7,628 nt of DNA, from contig CALMSE010000014.1 in assembly GCA_937872275.1 (NCBI GenBank), positions 1 to 7,628 of the forward strand, in the 5' to 3' direction. Below the pieces are notes generated by a model, which worked only from the letters and a program-made list of their open reading frames with translations, did no database searches and was not told where the DNA came from. This DNA comes from an uncultured Leucobacter sp. GTDB taxonomy: Bacteria; Actinomycetota; Actinomycetes; Actinomycetales; Microbacteriaceae. Position numbers and translations under genes: made by a program. Shown here one piece after another: positions 5,571 to 7,628 of this stretch. Each line of letters begins with the position of its first letter. Position 1 is the first letter of the stretch.

Positions 5571-6620
5571 CTAGCCCGCGAGCAGCTCCCGCACCCGCGG
5601 CACCACCTCGGAGGCGTAGAGTTCGATGCTCGACATCAGCATCTCGTGCGGCATCGCCCCGTTCGCGTACTTCAGATCGAAGCGGTCGGCGCCCAGCGTG
5701 CGCACGGTGCGCGCGATCTTCTGGGCGACGGTCTCGGGCGAGCCGACGAAGAGCGCGCCCTCGCTCGCCTCCGACTCGAACTCGAAACGGGTGGCCTTCG
5801 GCCAGCCCCGCTCGGCGCCGATGCGGGTGCGCTGGGCCGCGAAGTACTCCCAGAGCTGCTCGCGCGCCTCGTGGTCGGTCTCGGCGACGTGCCCCGGCGA
5901 GTGCACGCCGAGCGGCATCGGCTCCGCGATCCCGAGCTCCTCCTGCGACTGCCGGTAGAGGTTCGCGAAGGGCAGGAAGCGGCGCGGCTCGCCGCCGATG
6001 ATGGCGAGCATCATGGGGATCCCCGACTGCACCGAGCGCAGCACCGAGTGGGGGCTGCCCCCGACGCCGATCCACGCGCGCACACCGCCGGGTCGCTCGG
6101 TCTTCGGGTAGACCTCCTGCTCGACGAGCGGCGCGCGGTGCCTGCCGGACCAGGTGACCGGCCCCTCCGCGCGCAGCTTCGCGAAGAGGTCGAGCTTCTC
6201 GGCGAAGAGCGTCTCGTAGTCGGCGAGGTCGTAGCCGAAGAGCGGGAAGGACTCGGTGAAGGATCCGCGACCGAGGATCACCTCGGCCCTCCCGCCGCTC
6301 ACGCCGTCGAGGGTGGCGAAGCGCTCGTAGACGCGCACGGGGTCGTCGCTCGAGAGCACGGTGACGCCGGTGCCGAGCAGGATGCGCTCCGTGCGCCCGG
6401 CGATGGCGCCGAGTACGATCTCGGGGCTCGAGATCGCGAAGTCCTCGCGGTGGTGCTCGCCGAGGGTGATGGCATCGACGCCGAGGCGGTCGGCGAGCAC
6501 GGCCTGCTCGACGACGTCGCGCAGCACCTGCGCGGGATGCCGGGGTCGGCCTTCGAGGTCGGTCGTCATGTCGCCGAAGGTGTCGAGGCCGAGGACGATC
6601 TGCGCGGGGGAGTCTGTCAT
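5571..6620 (-). CDS. LLM-class flavin-dependent oxidoreductase (luciferase-like monooxygenase)
   Basis: Predicted cytoplasmic TIM-barrel monooxygenase of 349 residues that would use reduced flavin (FMN or F420) to oxidise an unknown substrate. The N-terminal strand IVLGLDTFGD (8-17), LGVDAITLGEHH (46-57), the ISSPEIVLGAIAGRTERILLGTGVTVL stretch (63-89) and DDPVRVYERFATLDGVSGGR (92-111) followed by LGRGS (116-120) are typical of bacterial luciferase-like proteins. A late segment GSPETVAQKI matches the family's C-terminal pattern. Length is normal and the frame is intact. The ATG at 6618-6620 lies just before the first barrel strand, and there is no alternative start upstream. No Shine-Dalgarno is seen before it, which is notable, so a leaderless or weakly translated message is possible. 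It follows the YrdB-like gene on the same strand by 69 bases and converges with the operon on its left. Members are often annotated as alkanal or pollutant monooxygenases; no specific reaction can be assigned. Confidence 0.92.
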   Translation of the reverse strand: MTDSPAQIVLGLDTFGDMTTDLEGRPRHPAQVLRDVVEQAVLADRLGVDAITLGEHHREDFAISSPEIVLGAIAGRTERILLGTGVTVLSSDDPVRVYERFATLDGVSGGRAEVILGRGSFTESFPLFGYDLADYETLFAEKLDLFAKLRAEGPVTWSGRHRAPLVEQEVYPKTERPGGVRAWIGVGGSPHSVLRSVQSGIPMMLAIIGGEPRRFLPFANLYRQSQEELGIAEPMPLGVHSPGHVAETDHEAREQLWEYFAAQRTRIGAERGWPKATRFEFESEASEGALFVGSPETVAQKIARTVRTLGADRFDLKYANGAMPHEMLMSSIELYASEVVPRVRELLAG

Positions 6621-6664
6621 AGGGGAGTCAACCGCGGGCGCGGCCCGGCTATTCCGCGGCGCGG

Positions 6665-6689
6665 TCCGCCGGCGAACGCGGAGGGCGGA
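6665..6689 (-). terminator. Weak hairpin after the YrdB-like gene
   Basis: TCCGCC (6665-6670) pairs with GGCGGA (6684-6689) around a 13-base loop directly beside the stop codon at 6690-6692. No T-run follows. It may end the short membrane-protein transcript or be chance pairing in GC-rich DNA. The other bases of this 69-base gap (6621-6664) show no clear promoter for the monooxygenase. Confidence 0.25.
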
Positions 6690-7064
6690 TCAGCGCAGCC
6701 GCTCGGGCACCGCGTAGCCGAGGGCGGCGGCGACCAGCCCGAAGAGCGCGGCGACGGGCCAGGGCACGCCGATCCCGAGCATCGCGCCGACCCCCGAACC
6801 GATGAAGAGGAGCTCGATGAGGCCCCGACCGAAGCGGTCGGTGTGCAGCACGGGGCGCGGCGAGAGGAAGAGCGCCCAGACCAGCACCGAGAGCGCCGTG
6901 AACCCGAAGCCGGTGGCGAGCCCCGGCCACGGCTGGGTCCAGGTGGCGAAGCCCCAGACGCACACCGCGACGACCACGACGAGGTGGCAGAGGGCGCGCA
7001 GCAGCTGCAGGGACTGGGTCAGGCGCGGCGAGCGGGCCGCCGCTTCGGGATTGCGCGTGGTCAC
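6690..7064 (-). CDS. Small YrdB-like (DUF2568) integral membrane protein
   Basis: A 124-residue protein with four predicted membrane helices at about 22-42, 47-68, 80-98 and 100-118, and a short polar N-terminus. The arrangement resembles the YrdB/DUF2568 family: a helix ending in WGF, then the loop LSPRPVLHTDRFGRGLIELL between helices 2 and 3. Function is unknown. The start is GTG at 7062-7064. There is no Shine-Dalgarno, but TAGACT ends six bases before the GTG, pointing to a leaderless message. The gene lies 69 bases before the monooxygenase on the same strand and diverges from the NfeD-like gene. The membrane topology is clear; the family name rests on remembered pattern similarity and is less sure. 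Confidence 0.78.
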   Translation of the reverse strand: MTTRNPEAAARSPRLTQSLQLLRALCHLVVVVAVCVWGFATWTQPWPGLATGFGFTALSVLVWALFLSPRPVLHTDRFGRGLIELLFIGSGVGAMLGIGVPWPVAALFGLVAAALGYAVPERLR

Positions 7065-7070
7065 CGGGCC

Positions 7071-7076
7071 AGTCTA
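7071..7076 (-). promoter_or_regulatory. Putative -10 of a leaderless YrdB-like transcript
   Basis: The minus strand reads TAGACT, then six bases, then the GTG start codon, so RNA would begin at or beside the start codon. No -35 match is seen in the GGC-rich DNA upstream, which is usual for many actinobacterial promoters. The same spacing occurs before the LacI-type gene. Confidence 0.4.
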
Positions 7077-7114
7077 CCGCCGCCGGCTGCGCCGCCGCCG
7101 TGTCGGGGGGCCTC

Positions 7115-7120
7115 TATAGA
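7115..7120 (+). promoter_or_regulatory. Putative -10 of the NfeD-like gene
   Basis: TATAGA lies 33 bases before the GTG start at 7154, leaving a leader of about 27 bases that includes the strong ribosome site. No clear -35 is present 16-18 bases upstream. It is the best promoter-like element on the plus strand in this divergent gap. Confidence 0.4.
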
Positions 7121-7153
7121 CTGGCAGGAGTCGGACGCGAGAGGAGGTGCCGC

Positions 7154-7628
7154 GTGGAGGGCATCGCGAACTGGATCCAGGGTCTCTTCGACGGATCCCT
7201 CGCCGCGGGCGGCATCTTCCTCGTCATCGGCATCGTCGGTGCGATCCTGCTGCTCGTGTCGGTGCTGCTCGACGGCATCTTCGACCTCTTCGACTTCGGC
7301 GACGGCCCGCTGAGCCTCACCACGATCGCCGCGTTCACCGCGATCTTCGGCTTCACCGCCTTCGCGACCGTGGGGGCCGGCGGCGACACCGCGCTGGCCG
7401 CCGTCATCGGCGCGGTCGTCGGCCTGCTCGGCGGCGTCCTCGCCTGGTGGCTCAGCCGTGCGATCCGGCGCGCCGAGTCGACGACGGCGGTCACCTCCAC
7501 CGAGCTCGTCGGCAGCGAGGCGGCCGTCGTGCTGCCGATCCCCGCGGGAGGCCTCGGCGAGGTCGCGCTCGTGCGCCACGGCGAGCGCGTCTCGCTCTCC
7601 GCGACCGCCGACGCCGCCATCCCGCGCG
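7154..7628 (+). CDS. NfeD-like membrane protein with C-terminal OB-fold (cut by right edge)
   Basis: The frame starts at GTG 7154 after a strong Shine-Dalgarno, GAGGAGG (7141-7147, spacer 6), and is open to the edge (158 codons). Three membrane helices are predicted at about 20-39, 55-75 and 79-100, followed by a basic stretch (SRAIRR) and the beginning of a soluble domain from about 116 (TELVGSEAAVVLPIPAGGLGEVALV). That pattern matches the OB-fold of NfeD/YuaF-type proteins. In this group the OB domain faces the cytoplasm, and the proteins work with flotillin/SPFH scaffolds that organise membrane microdomains. A flotillin-like gene just beyond the right edge is therefore expected, but this is inference. 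It diverges from the YrdB-like gene across 89 bases. Confidence in the NfeD-like call is good; the precise subfamily is less certain. Confidence 0.82.
   Translation, partial: MEGIANWIQGLFDGSLAAGGIFLVIGIVGAILLLVSVLLDGIFDLFDFGDGPLSLTTIAAFTAIFGFTAFATVGAGGDTALAAVIGAVVGLLGGVLAWWLSRAIRRAESTTAVTSTELVGSEAAVVLPIPAGGLGEVALVRHGERVSLSATADAAIPR

Noticed and set aside
5532..7313. A 593-codon plus-strand open frame
   Set aside because: It lies opposite the monooxygenase and the YrdB-like gene. Its product is a low-complexity R/A/G/E-rich string with no domain, as expected from the antisense of GC-rich genes.
1..7628. CRISPR array, tRNA/rRNA genes, integrase or att sites, riboswitch
   Set aside because: No regularly spaced repeats, cloverleaf sequences, recombinase genes or conserved riboswitch cores were recognised on either strand by eye.

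Overview
The window is GC-rich with dense coding on both strands. Codon choice and gene families (leaderless-looking GTG starts, a GAF-type LuxR regulator, a luciferase-like flavin monooxygenase, a YrdB-like membrane protein, an NfeD-like protein) suggest a high-GC actinobacterium, probably Microbacteriaceae. That placement is inference from family resemblance. No tRNA, rRNA, CRISPR array, insertion sequence or integrase gene is visible.

Left part (1-1498), minus strand: the 5' part of an amidase-signature enzyme that runs off the left edge, preceded on the same strand by a GAF-LuxR transcription factor. A perfect 18-bp GC-rich palindrome lies just after the regulator gene and may end its transcript.

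Centre (1499-5489): a LacI-family repressor on the minus strand diverges from a plus-strand transport/hydrolase operon. The space between them holds two AAAACGTTTT palindromes that sit on a good promoter (TTTACA, 17 bp, TATGCT), so repressor control of the operon is easy to read. The first part of the operon is wrecked. A lipoprotein substrate-binding gene of the peptide/nickel ABC family is reduced to a signal peptide plus two short pieces. It is then joined out of frame to pieces of an OppD/DppD-like ATPase gene. Most of the binding protein, both expected permeases, and the Walker A, Q-loop and signature segments of that ATPase are missing. The following OppF/DppF-like ATPase and a C45-type (penicillin acyltransferase-like) N-terminal-nucleophile hydrolase are intact. 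The likely ancestral design is a LacI-controlled system that imported a peptide-like or amide compound and cleaved it inside the cell. As the sequence stands, import cannot work from this locus, while the hydrolase may still be made under repressor control. Real deletion and assembly collapse cannot be told apart here.

Right part (5490-7628): a luciferase-like monooxygenase and a small four-helix YrdB-like membrane protein on the minus strand, then, divergently, the start of an NfeD-like membrane protein cut by the right edge. These look like ordinary chromosomal genes unrelated to the operon.
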